Shown: positions 8,502-17,718 of the stretch, piece by piece
Position numbering within the stretch: position 1 is the stretch's first letter
Layout of the letters: the number at the start of each line of letters is the position of its first letter
NCBI GenBank assembly: GCA_943913645.1
Contig: CALTYZ010000010.1
Coordinates: 21,991-85,990 of the forward strand
Reading direction: 5' to 3'
Length of the DNA stretch: 64,000 nucleotides
Source of the DNA: an uncultured Corynebacterium sp.
GTDB lineage: Bacteria > Actinomycetota > Actinomycetes > Mycobacteriales > Mycobacteriaceae
Made by a program: the position numbers and the translations under genes
Notes under the pieces: model-generated
The model's database searches: none
Seen by the model: only the letters and a program-made list of their open reading frames with translations
What the model was told of the DNA's origin: nothing

Positions 8502-9174
8502 AAGGAAGTCTGCAGCTTCTCGTAGGTCTGCGCGCGAGAAGCTTCGAGGAAAAGCGGACACCGCAAACTCCCGCCACATCCGAGCTCTGTTCGGGATCAT
8601 CGTGGAGGGCGAAACAGAAGAACGCTATTTCACCATGGATTGTCTTCGTGATAAATCGGTGCGCGTGATCGTAAACCCGGGCAAACCGAATGACCCGCCC
8701 GCGCTCGCGAACGCTGCCCAGGCATTGATTGAACAGTTGAAGCGCGGCGGTGAGCTGCGTTCCGGTGACCAGGTGTGGGTGGTTCTTGATAAAGACAACT
8801 GGACAGACGACCAGCTCGAAGAAGTCTTTGCATGGGCGGCGGAGCGATCATCACAGGGTGATAGAGGCGTCGGACTGTGCGTCCCGCAATTCGAATACTG
8901 GCTCCTGCTGCACTTTGATGATGCGTACGGCATTGGGACTCAACAACAGGTGCTTAACAGCCTGAAAAACCATCTTCCCGCCTACGAGAAAAACCAGCTG
9001 CTTCGTCTTGAGGTGGGGCAGATTCAAGCTGCGATTGAGCGCGCCAACCGGAGAGTTTCGCGGCACTACGAAAGCCTCAAAGCGCTCGAAGACGACATTG
9101 GCCTGGGCGGCGCGTCAACGACGGTTCATTTTCTCGTCAAAAGAATGCTCGACTCGCTCGGTCTGGAGGACTGA
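8494..9174 (+). CDS. RloB-like protein with Toprim-type motifs
   Basis: A 226-residue RloB-family protein. After a basic N-terminus (MAKRKSAASRRSAREK) come IIVEGETEERYF (35-46) and VWVVLDKDN (94-102), which match the glutamate and DxD metal-binding motifs of Toprim nucleases. QFEYWLLLHFDD (132-143) corresponds to the conserved FELWLLLHF of RloB. The GTG at 8494 overlaps the end of the ATPase gene, and GAGG lies about eight bases upstream. Probably the effector nuclease of the pair, controlled by the ATPase; the substrate is unknown. Family membership is well supported, activity is inferred. Confidence 0.85.
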   Translation: MAKRKSAASRRSAREKLRGKADTANSRHIRALFGIIVEGETEERYFTMDCLRDKSVRVIVNPGKPNDPPALANAAQALIEQLKRGGELRSGDQVWVVLDKDNWTDDQLEEVFAWAAERSSQGDRGVGLCVPQFEYWLLLHFDDAYGIGTQQQVLNSLKNHLPAYEKNQLLRLEVGQIQAAIERANRRVSRHYESLKALEDDIGLGGASTTVHFLVKRMLDSLGLED

Positions 9175-9239
9175 GGGAGTCGAGCCAAGCGCCACATCAG
9201 CACAGCAGCTTTAGCACTGCGCTACTGCGCTACTGCGTT

Positions 9240-9254
9240 CCCGCTGGAAGCGGG
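9240..9254 (-). terminator. Short hairpin directly after the eno stop codon
   Basis: CCCGCT-TCC-AGCGGG (minus strand) forms a perfect 6-bp stem with a 3-base loop immediately after the enolase TAG. No T-run follows, so termination is uncertain; it may only protect the mRNA end. Confidence 0.35.
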
Positions 9255-10562
<1,308 letters not shown>

Positions 10563-10614
10563 TTACAACGGCCGATCGGTGGGTTGTTCACCTCCCAATT
10601 GTTGCAGAATCGCC

Positions 10615-11424
10615 CTAACGATGCGCGGGCTGGTTCATCGCATAGTTTGCTGCCGCGTCACGCACCTTCGCCACATAGTCATTCGAGTGGTTATACGCGA
10701 AAATCGCGTCCTTCCACCCCTCCGCAGTAGCCAGGTCACGCCCACCATCACACAACAGATTCGCCGCAGACAGCGCTGCATCATCAATCTGCTGCGGGTT
10801 CGGCACCCCATCCCCATCTGCATCACGCCCGAAACGCGCCCACGACTCAGGAATGAACTGCATCGGGCCCATCGCCCGATCAAACTGGGCATCATTATCC
10901 AACGCGCCACCATCAGTATCCGGCACGTAAGCAAACCCATCCTTGCCATTTAACGGCGGGCCGAAAATCGGCGGATCCGGAATGCCAGCCTCCGTCAACC
11001 GTGCCGGATCAAAATTGCGCCCCGTATACGTCCCATGGCGAGTTTCCACCCACCCCACACCGGCCAACGTGTTCCACGTCAAGTTGCACCCCGGCCACGC
11101 CTCCGCGGCGATAATCGCCGCATTGCCGTAGGCGCGCACCGCCTGCGGGCTCACATTCGTCGCCTGGGCAATCGGTGCCGCCCAGTCCTCTAAATTGTTG
11201 GCGGTGCGCCCGGGCGCGTGGACGTCAATAAGCGTAGGCTGCTGCGCCGGCGATGGCGGCAGCGTCGTCGGCGCAGGGGTACGAGCGGGGCCAGGTGACG
11301 GGATGGCATTAATAGACATCAGCCACGCAGTCAGCGAAACCACCATCACCACTGCGAGTGCCGCCCCTAAAACCCCAGCGTAACCACACCCCCGCGCCGC
11401 GCTGGTTGGACGGCTCGTAGTCAT
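10615..11424 (-). CDS. Secreted lytic transglycosylase (SLT_2 / LpqU-like)
   Basis: A 269-residue exported peptidoglycan hydrolase that would cleave the glycan chain to the 1,6-anhydro product. A basic N-terminus and hydrophobic segment (GVLGAALAVVMVVSLTAWL, residues about 17-36) act as signal or anchor, followed by a Pro/Thr-rich linker. The catalytic domain carries GVGWVETRHGTY, whose glutamate is the likely acid, then DRAMGPMQFIPESW and a DADGDGVPNPQQIDDAALSAA segment typical of LpqU-like proteins. Located upstream of eno, an arrangement seen in other corynebacteria. Confidence 0.9.
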   Translation of the reverse strand: MTTSRPTSAARGCGYAGVLGAALAVVMVVSLTAWLMSINAIPSPGPARTPAPTTLPPSPAQQPTLIDVHAPGRTANNLEDWAAPIAQATNVSPQAVRAYGNAAIIAAEAWPGCNLTWNTLAGVGWVETRHGTYTGRNFDPARLTEAGIPDPPIFGPPLNGKDGFAYVPDTDGGALDNDAQFDRAMGPMQFIPESWARFGRDADGDGVPNPQQIDDAALSAANLLCDGGRDLATAEGWKDAIFAYNHSNDYVAKVRDAAANYAMNQPAHR

Positions 11425-11430
11425 GGCGGC

Positions 11431-12045
11431 CTAGTCTACCGCCCCGCGCCGCATTTCATGCGCTTTGCCTTGCGCCCACAGCCTGTCCTGCGTTTCCACA
11501 TCCACCACGCCAGTCGAACCATCAAACAAATACGGTGCACGAAGCTTCAGCTTCTCAACGAACGCCTGCGCGACCTCACCAAACCCAAACGCCCCACGCT
11601 CACTAGCGATCTCCGCATGAAACAACACCTGCAGAAGCACATCTGCCAACTCCTTCTTCAACGCCTCATCGCCTGCGCCCTGCTCAATCGCTTCCGCCAA
11701 CTCCGCCGACTCCTCCAACAAATACGGCACCAATGAGGCGTGCGTCATTGCCTGCTCCCACTGCCCACGGGTGCGCGCCGCATGCATGACGCTGACCGCC
11801 TGATAAACCGGGTCGTCGAGGGAAGGCACACGGATAATCTGTGTGGCTGTGGCGATGGCATCGTTTGGGCTGGTGGCAATGGCCGTCTCCGTGGTGACCA
11901 GCCATGGTGGACCACCGGTGCCCGGTGTAAGCACACGCGCTGCGGCCGGCACCTCATCGGTGTAGCTCACCGGCCCGCGAATCTGGTTGCACACCTCAAC
12001 GGGCACCATAGTCGGCCAGCGGGGGTCGAGCACCAGAACAACCAT
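11431..12045 (-). CDS. mazG: MazG family nucleotide pyrophosphohydrolase
   Basis: A 204-residue protein with a C-terminal MazG domain. The helical metal-binding core is YLLEESAELAEAIEQG (EExxE) followed by KKELADVLLQVLFHAEIA (ExxD). MazG enzymes hydrolyse NTPs or dNTPs to NMP and PPi, removing damaged nucleotides. The N-terminal ~95 residues are variable, as in mycobacterial MazG. ATG 12045 overlaps the start of the divergent gene at 12044; a TATTGT six to seven bases before the ATG would fit a leaderless transcript. Ends six bases from the transglycosylase gene. Confidence 0.88.
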   Translation of the reverse strand: MVVLVLDPRWPTMVPVEVCNQIRGPVSYTDEVPAAARVLTPGTGGPPWLVTTETAIATSPNDAIATATQIIRVPSLDDPVYQAVSVMHAARTRGQWEQAMTHASLVPYLLEESAELAEAIEQGAGDEALKKELADVLLQVLFHAEIASERGAFGFGEVAQAFVEKLKLRAPYLFDGSTGVVDVETQDRLWAQGKAHEMRRGAVD

Positions 12046-12751
12046 GCATGAAACAATAGACCGCATGACCAACCAACTTGCCCAGGCATTGACCACCATC
12101 ACCCCCACCACCCAGGACGTGATGGAACACTCAGTGGCGTTTTCCCCCATCCGCTGGAAGACAGGTTGGCCGCACCACCTGCGCCGCGTACCGCCATTTC
12201 GTGACGACGCCCACGCCACCATCACCCGCGCCGAAGTCTTCGAATTCGCCGCTGATGTGCACGCCTCCGGCTACAACCGCGACCAGATCATCGACTTTCT
12301 TGGCGCCGCATTCGCCTACCGGGCCGGGCAAACCAACCAAGTCATGCAGATGCAACAATTCCTGCGCAACAAAAACAACGCCGCGCAGCTCTTGGCCGCG
12401 ATCCGCAAACTCGAAGGGCTCTACAGCGACGATGCAGCTGGCGGGAACGCCGCTGACGTTAAACCCGCCGTCGAGGCCTATGAGCTGCTCACCGCCACCG
12501 GGCTGCCGCCACGCTTCGCCTCCGCGCTCGCCTACTTCCTCGCCGGGGTACAAAGCCCAGGCGAATCGGACAAACCCGTGATCATCTGCAAAACCCGGGC
12601 GGAGGTAGCGGGACTGGAGCCCAGCGGTGAGTGGACCGGTGCCGAATACGGCGAATACCTTGCCCGTCTGCGCGCCGCACGCGATGACTACGACACCTCG
12701 CTGCCGCTTGACGCCGTTGAATACGCCGCACGCGAATTCGCCGACCGCTAA
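12044..12751 (+). CDS. Unrecognised 235-residue protein
   Basis: The frame is open with good actinobacterial codon use from ATG 12044 (or ATG 12065) to 12751. The protein is soluble, helix-rich and acidic: ITRAEVFEFAADVHASGYNRDQIIDFLGAAFAYRAG, then a QMQQFLRNKNNAAQLLAAIRKLEG region and a PPRFASALAYFLAG segment. I recognise no family or catalytic motif. It is divergent from mazG with overlapping start codons (CATG) and converges on dnaG with five bases between. It sits where the eno-side and dnaG-side gene blocks, which are far apart in C. glutamicum, are joined here. Confidence 0.75.
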   Translation: MHETIDRMTNQLAQALTTITPTTQDVMEHSVAFSPIRWKTGWPHHLRRVPPFRDDAHATITRAEVFEFAADVHASGYNRDQIIDFLGAAFAYRAGQTNQVMQMQQFLRNKNNAAQLLAAIRKLEGLYSDDAAGGNAADVKPAVEAYELLTATGLPPRFASALAYFLAGVQSPGESDKPVIICKTRAEVAGLEPSGEWTGAEYGEYLARLRAARDDYDTSLPLDAVEYAAREFADR

Positions 12752-12756
12752 ACAAG

Positions 12757-14715
12757 TCAGTTCGGGTAGGGATAGGCGCGCAGGGCACGCTCGTTGAGAT
12801 CACGGCGGGCCTGCTCCAAGGCAAGCAGATCTGAAAAGAGCGCATTGTAGGCCTCCTCATCATCGGCGGGCCGCATGCGTTGCAGTTGCGCCTTTAGCTG
12901 CGCGATCTGATCCCCCACCCGTGTTTCCTGCAGGCGTGAGAGCACCGAATCTGCATAAATGTCGATCTGGTCAGCATGGATCGGCTCAACCGCTAGCTGG
13001 GAGACAAAGTTGCGCCCGGCAAGATCGCGCATCTCCCCTGCCACCGCCGCCAGCCAGGTCGCAGCCGCAGTCGTACCAGCGCCCGCTGCCGCAGTCCCAC
13101 CAGCAGCCGTGATCGCGTCGCGAACTTGACGGTACGCATCATTAGTGAACGCATCCGGATTAATCCCGTCGAAGTAGCTGCCCGCCTTATCCGGATACTG
13201 CAGCGCCACCTTCAGCGCCTCACGCTGCGGCCACAGCACCGGGTCCTCAGGATGCGGGGCAACCAACTGCGGCGCACCAGCCGCATTCGCGCCGCCAGTA
13301 TTCGCACCCTCAGTGTTTGCACCAGCAGTAGCGCGGGCATTCGACGCACGCACCCGGGCCGGTTTTTTGCCCTGCTTTACGCGCTTGACCTCCGCACGCA
13401 CCTGCGCAACCACCTCGTCCGGGTTTGCCCAACCAACCCAACCAGCCAGCCGCCGAGCATATTCCGTGCGCAAAACAGGATCAGCAACGTCGGCGATCAG
13501 TGGGACGGTGCGTCGCAAAGCTTGAATGCGTCCCTCCGCAGAATCAAGCGGAAAATCCGCCAAAATCGACTCCAGCACGAACTCAAGCATGGGCACACGA
13601 CGCGCCACCAACTCACGGACAGCACCATCACCACGAGCAAGACGCAAATCACACGGATCCATCCCATCGGGAGCCACCGCAACAAAACTCTGGCCCGTGA
13701 ACTGCTGATCCCCCTCAAAAGCGCGCATCGCAGCCTTCTGGCCAGCCTCATCACCGTCAAAGGTGTAGATCAACTCACCGCGGAAAAAATTGTCATCCAG
13801 CATCAGGCGACGAATCGTCTGCAAGTGATCATTACCAAAGGCAGTACCACACGACGCCACCGCAGTTTTCACCCCGGCGGCGTGCATCGCCATCACATCG
13901 GTATAGCCCTCCACAATCACCGCCTGATGGCCCTCAGCAATATGACGCTTCGCCAAATCCAGGCCGAACAACACCTTCGACTTGTGATACAGCAAGGTGT
14001 CTTGGGTGTTCATGTATTTACCCATCGGGTCATCGTCGAAAAGCTTGCGTGCGCCGAAACCAATGACATTTCCCGCCGCATCCTTAATCGGCCACAGCAA
14101 ACGCCTACGGAACTTATCAATCGGGCCGCGCTTGCCTTGCGACGTCAACCCCGCCTGCTGCAACTCTTCCACCCCAAAACCCTTGCGCAACAGGTGTTTC
14201 GTCAGCGTGTCCCACCCATCCGGGGCGTAGCCGCACTCAAACAAATAAATATGGTCACGGGTAAAACCGCGATCCAACAAAAACGTACGGGCCGTCTCCG
14301 CCTGCTTCGTCTCCAACTGCTCGCGGTAAAACTCATGCGCCGCCTGATTTGCCGCCAACAACCGAGCCCGCGTCCCAGGCTTGACATCACGCGCACCCGT
14401 CGAGCCCCCCTGGTAATTAATGCGGTAGCCAATCTGATCCGCCACCGCCTCCACCGCCTCCGGGAAGGTCAGCTGCTCCATCTCCATGAGAAACGTGAAC
14501 ACGTCCCCGCCCTTGCCGGTGGAAAAACAGTGGAAATACCCGCGGGCCGGGCGCACATGAAACGACGGGGTCTTTTCATCCTTGAACGGGCTTAAGCCCT
14601 TCATCGAATCGTGACCGGCCGGCTTGAGCTGCACATACTCGCCGACAATCTCCTCGATCGGCGCGCGTTCACGGATAGCCTCGACGTCACTATCCGGAAT
14701 CCTGCCCCTAGCCAT
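12757..14715 (-). CDS. dnaG: DNA primase
   Basis: A 652-residue primase making RNA primers at the replication fork. Order: N-terminal CHC2-like module (LSPFKDEKTPSFHVRP, then GYFHCFSTGKGGD), the RNA polymerase core with Toprim motifs (VIVEGYTDVMAMHAAGV, TFDGDEAGQKA, DPCDLR), a low-complexity Ala/Gly/Thr/Asn linker (ANTEGANTGGANAAG) and a C-terminal helicase-interaction domain. Two to three zinc ligands are changed: the usual CPFH is SPFK and CFGC is CFST, leaving one Cys. ATG 14715 gives the standard MARGRIPDSDVEAIRERAPIEE start. Divergent from the secreted RNase gene. Confidence 0.97.
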   Translation of the reverse strand: MARGRIPDSDVEAIRERAPIEEIVGEYVQLKPAGHDSMKGLSPFKDEKTPSFHVRPARGYFHCFSTGKGGDVFTFLMEMEQLTFPEAVEAVADQIGYRINYQGGSTGARDVKPGTRARLLAANQAAHEFYREQLETKQAETARTFLLDRGFTRDHIYLFECGYAPDGWDTLTKHLLRKGFGVEELQQAGLTSQGKRGPIDKFRRRLLWPIKDAAGNVIGFGARKLFDDDPMGKYMNTQDTLLYHKSKVLFGLDLAKRHIAEGHQAVIVEGYTDVMAMHAAGVKTAVASCGTAFGNDHLQTIRRLMLDDNFFRGELIYTFDGDEAGQKAAMRAFEGDQQFTGQSFVAVAPDGMDPCDLRLARGDGAVRELVARRVPMLEFVLESILADFPLDSAEGRIQALRRTVPLIADVADPVLRTEYARRLAGWVGWANPDEVVAQVRAEVKRVKQGKKPARVRASNARATAGANTEGANTGGANAAGAPQLVAPHPEDPVLWPQREALKVALQYPDKAGSYFDGINPDAFTNDAYRQVRDAITAAGGTAAAGAGTTAAATWLAAVAGEMRDLAGRNFVSQLAVEPIHADQIDIYADSVLSRLQETRVGDQIAQLKAQLQRMRPADDEEAYNALFSDLLALEQARRDLNERALRAYPYPN

Positions 14716-14777
14716 GCGTTCATGGTAGCGCCCCAGCCCGACACCACCCACGCCGCGTTGACACCCGGTGTGCAACA

Positions 14778-15308
14778 ATGCGGGGCGTGAAAGTGCGCGC
14801 AGGATTGTTCGGCTCGGCGCTTGCGTGTGCGGGCGTACTGCTGGGTGGGTGCACCTGGGATGGCTACTTCAACGTCGACGTCACCACCCTGCAGCCCACC
14901 AATGTTGCTTCAAGTACGGCGACATCCGCACCAGCAACCCACACACCACCCAACGGCAAAATCGCACCGTGCACCACCCTGCCCCGCGAAGCGCACGACA
15001 CCATCGCACTCGTTGACCACGGCGGGCCATTTCCCCACCCAGACAACGACGACAAACGCTTCGGCAACTACGAAGGCATCCTGCCGAAAGAAAAATCCGG
15101 CTACTACCGCGAATACACCGTAGACACCCCAGGGGTGCGCCACCGCGGCGCACGTCGCCTCATCACCGGCGGCGGACACGACGGGCACATCGACACCTGG
15201 TACTACACCGACGACCACTACGAAACCTTCTGCCAAATCAGCGACGACACCGTAGCCGACGCGATTGGTGCCGGCGGAGCCAGCGCAGGAAAGGCCGGCC
15301 ATGTATAA
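14778..15308 (+). CDS. Secreted guanyl-specific ribonuclease (barnase / RNase Sa family), lipoprotein
   Basis: A 176-residue protein with a lipoprotein signal (lipobox LLGGC, Cys25), a Thr/Ala/Pro linker and a C-terminal RNase N1/T1-type domain very like Streptomyces RNase Sa. RFGNYEGILP, YYREYTVDTPGVRHRGARR and YYTDDHYETF give the catalytic Glu112, Arg126 and His147; Cys65 and Cys152 match the RNase Sa disulfide. One usual active-site arginine (NREG) is Tyr here. ATG 14778 or GTG 14787 may start it. It overlaps a barstar-like gene by eight bases, so enzyme and inhibitor are made together. It may act outside the cell in RNA scavenging or competition. Confidence 0.85.
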   Translation: MRGVKVRAGLFGSALACAGVLLGGCTWDGYFNVDVTTLQPTNVASSTATSAPATHTPPNGKIAPCTTLPREAHDTIALVDHGGPFPHPDNDDKRFGNYEGILPKEKSGYYREYTVDTPGVRHRGARRLITGGGHDGHIDTWYYTDDHYETFCQISDDTVADAIGAGGASAGKAGHV

Positions 15309-15564
15309 CACCCCACACCACCGCGGCCGGAACCCGATTTTGCTCACCGCGCCGGTGACTACCGTCGCCGAACTCACAGCCGCGATCTCACAAGCCGTCT
15401 TCGGGTGTGCACGCCCCGCGCCGCGCAACCTCGACGGCCTGGCTGACCTACTGCGCGAATCGCGCATCACCCGGGTCATCGCCTGCGATTGGCAACTTGA
15501 CCCACACGCCACCCGGCGCGTTGTTGAGGTGTTTCGCGACAACAACGTCACCTTGTCGCGCTAG
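15301..15564 (+). CDS. Barstar-like ribonuclease inhibitor
   Basis: An 87-residue protein without a signal peptide. NLDGLADLL (43-51) matches the barstar helix NLDALWDCL, whose two aspartates (here Asp45 and Asp49) plug the barnase active site, and the RRVVEVFRDNNVTL end fits the last helix and strand. It would keep any unexported RNase inactive in the cytoplasm. ATG 15301 lies within the last codons of the RNase gene. Together they form an immunity-type pair; the role is inferred from the family and overlap. Confidence 0.85.
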   Translation: MYNTPHHRGRNPILLTAPVTTVAELTAAISQAVFGCARPAPRNLDGLADLLRESRITRVIACDWQLDPHATRRVVEVFRDNNVTLSR

Positions 15565-15628
15565 ATGTACTGACCGGATACGGGACAGGGCAGAGATTTA
15601 ACCAGGCGTTGGGGCCACAGCGGGCTAT

Positions 15629-15649
15629 CTCGTGTGATACTTTCACGAG
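15629..15649. promoter_or_regulatory. Candidate operator upstream of cstA
   Basis: CTCGTG (15629-15634) and CACGAG (15644-15649) form a perfect inverted repeat with nine bases between, about 58 bases before the cstA start. The inner sequence TGTGA-TACTT-TCACG resembles the GlxR/CRP motif TGTGA-N6-TCACA but with five, not six, central bases. A GATACT in the centre could be a -10 box, so binding would block the promoter. Confidence 0.4.
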
Positions 15650-15706
15650 GCAATGTGAGCTGCCCCACGCCGCTTCCCTTTCCACCACCGCAGGAGTACT
15701 AGACCT

Positions 15707-17428
15707 ATGAGTTCATTACTACTGGTGTTCGTTGGCCTGGCCATGCTGGCCGCAGGCTACTTCCTCTACTCCAGATTTCTCGGAGCGAACGTGTTTTGCC
15801 TCTCGGAGGGTTACACAACCCCCGCCCACACCATGGAAGACGGCATCGACTACGTGCCGACGAACAAATACGTGCTGTGGGGCCACCACTTCACCTCCGT
15901 CGCCGGTGCGGCCCCCATCATCGGGCCGGCCGTCGCCGTGATCTGGGGCTGGCTGCCAGCATTTTTGTGGGTCACCCTCGGCACCGTCTTCTTTGCGGGG
16001 ATGCACGACTTGGGGGCGCTGTGGGCGTCGCAACGCCACCGCGGGCAATCAATCGGCACCCTCTCCGGGCGCTACATTGGCGCCCGGGGACGCAACCTCT
16101 TCCTCGTCGTCATCTTCTTACTCCTGCTCATGGTCAACGCGGCGTTCGCAGTCGTGATCTCCAACCTGCTGATCTCCACACCAAGCGCAGTCATTCCCAC
16201 CTGGGGCGCAATCCTAGTCGCGCTGCTTATCGGCCAAGCCATCTACCGGCTGAACTGGAACCTGCCGCTGGTATCCATCGTTGGGGTGGCCGCGCTCTAC
16301 GGGCTGATGGTGCTTGGCGACATGTACCCACTTACCCTGCCAGAAACCATGCTGGGCATTCCCGATCGCGGCTGGTGGATCATCCTGCTGTTTGTCTATG
16401 CGTTTGCCGCCTCCCTGCTGCCGGTGTGGGTCCTGCTCCAACCGCGCGACTACATCAACGGCCTGCAACTCTTCGTCGGCCTGATCCTGCTCTACGCATC
16501 ATTTCTGGTGGTGCGCCCCGAAGTCGTCGCCCCGGCACTGCGCGACACCGTGCCTGCGGGAACCCCAGGCATCTTCCCGCTACTCTTCGTCACCATCGCC
16601 TGCGGCGCGATCTCCGGATTCCACGGCATCGTCGCCTCCGGCACCTCCTCAAAACAGCTGGACAAAGAAACAGACGCGCGCTTCGTTGGCTACTTCGGCG
16701 CCGTCGGCGAAGGACTACTCGCCCTAGGCACCATCGTGGCCACCACCGCCGGGTTTCGCACCGTCATGGAATGGGAAGAGATCTACAACAAGTGGAACGC
16801 CGGCGGTGTGGAGGCCTTCATCGAAGGCGGCGGGCGCCTCATGCACGACGGACTTGGCATCCCCACCTCCCTATCCGCCACCATCCTGGCGACCATGGCC
16901 GTCCTGTTCGCCGCCACCACCATGGACTCTGGTGTGCGCCTGCAGCGTTTAGTCGTCGCCGAAATTGGGGAGTTGGCCGGGGTCAAACTCAGCGGCCTGG
17001 TGTCCACCCTCATCGCTGTGGGGTGCGCACTCGGGCTGACATTTTCCACCGGGGTCGACGGCTCCGGCGGCATGCTCATCTGGCCGCTGTTCGGCACCAC
17101 CAACCAGCTCATGGCCGGCCTGACTCTGTCCATCCTGGTGGTCATTCTCACCCAGCTGCGCCGACCCAGCTGGCCAGTGATGATCCCGTTAGCGTTTGTC
17201 ACCACCGTGTCGCTGTGGGCGGCAGTACTGCAGCTGCGCACCCTGTGGGAGGCGCAAAACTGGCTGCTGTTAGTCATCGACATCGCAATCATCATCTGCG
17301 CGATCTGGGTCATTGTCGAAGCCATCACCGCCGTGCAAAAAGCCCGCCACGCACCCCAAGTGGTGTGGTCCGACACTGATACGCTGCCCGGCGAGCACCA
17401 GCAACACCTGAACCAGGAACGGGTGTAG
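15707..17428 (+). CDS. cstA: CstA family carbon starvation protein (peptide/pyruvate transporter)
   Basis: A 573-residue polytopic membrane protein. The family core GHHFTSVAGAAPIIGPAVAVIWGWLPAFLWVTLG lies near residues 55-95, with many transmembrane segments and a FHGIVASGTSSKQL stretch near residue 305. CstA/BtsT proteins import pyruvate or peptides during carbon limitation. This is the short form lacking the extra C-terminal helices of E. coli CstA. AGGAG about ten bases upstream supports ATG 15707. Its TAG shares one base with the GTG of the CC-star gene. The inverted repeat upstream suggests regulated transcription. Confidence 0.92.
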   Translation: MSSLLLVFVGLAMLAAGYFLYSRFLGANVFCLSEGYTTPAHTMEDGIDYVPTNKYVLWGHHFTSVAGAAPIIGPAVAVIWGWLPAFLWVTLGTVFFAGMHDLGALWASQRHRGQSIGTLSGRYIGARGRNLFLVVIFLLLLMVNAAFAVVISNLLISTPSAVIPTWGAILVALLIGQAIYRLNWNLPLVSIVGVAALYGLMVLGDMYPLTLPETMLGIPDRGWWIILLFVYAFAASLLPVWVLLQPRDYINGLQLFVGLILLYASFLVVRPEVVAPALRDTVPAGTPGIFPLLFVTIACGAISGFHGIVASGTSSKQLDKETDARFVGYFGAVGEGLLALGTIVATTAGFRTVMEWEEIYNKWNAGGVEAFIEGGGRLMHDGLGIPTSLSATILATMAVLFAATTMDSGVRLQRLVVAEIGELAGVKLSGLVSTLIAVGCALGLTFSTGVDGSGGMLIWPLFGTTNQLMAGLTLSILVVILTQLRRPSWPVMIPLAFVTTVSLWAAVLQLRTLWEAQNWLLLVIDIAIIICAIWVIVEAITAVQKARHAPQVVWSDTDTLPGEHQQHLNQERV

Positions 17429-17718
17429 TGGCCGGCGCATTCTTTGCACAGATCAAACGTCGCGCCGCCGCGATCAGCGTGGGCCTGGGCGAGTACTACC
17501 ACGCCCCCTACCGCGCCACGTTTCGGCGTGCGGCACGCGAAGAAGACGACCTGTTCGACCTGCTTGTCGCCTCCGAGTTGCTCGGTATTCCCAACCCGGT
17601 CAGCTTCTACACCCTTGAACTCATGCCGCTGATCTACGAAGACTTCCACGACTGGCACACCCGCATGGGCATGCAGCGCTCCCCCTTAGACGGCATCGGC
17701 GGGATCGGATGCTGCTGA
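17428..17718 (+). CDS. cory-CC-star small protein
   Basis: A 96-residue protein ending in CC directly before the stop codon, the feature that names this corynebacterial family. It is soluble: AGAFFAQIKRRAAAISVGLGEYYHAPYRATFRRAAREEDDLFDLL, then IPNPVSFYTLELMPLIYEDFHDWH and a GGIGGIGCC end. The family is typically encoded beside an ArsA-type ATPase, as here (10-base overlap). A metal or thiol role for the terminal Cys pair is conceivable but not shown. The GTG start overlaps the cstA stop by one base. Confidence 0.85.
   Translation: MAGAFFAQIKRRAAAISVGLGEYYHAPYRATFRRAAREEDDLFDLLVASELLGIPNPVSFYTLELMPLIYEDFHDWHTRMGMQRSPLDGIGGIGCC

Noticed and set aside
13126..14595. A 489-codon plus-strand frame opposite dnaG
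   Set aside because: Low-complexity Arg/His/Leu-rich sequence caused by GC-rich codon bias of dnaG; no motifs or ribosome site.
15796..17379. A 527-codon frame within cstA on the same strand
   Set aside because: Extremely His/Arg/Pro-rich shadow of the cstA frame; cstA has the recognised membrane protein sequence.
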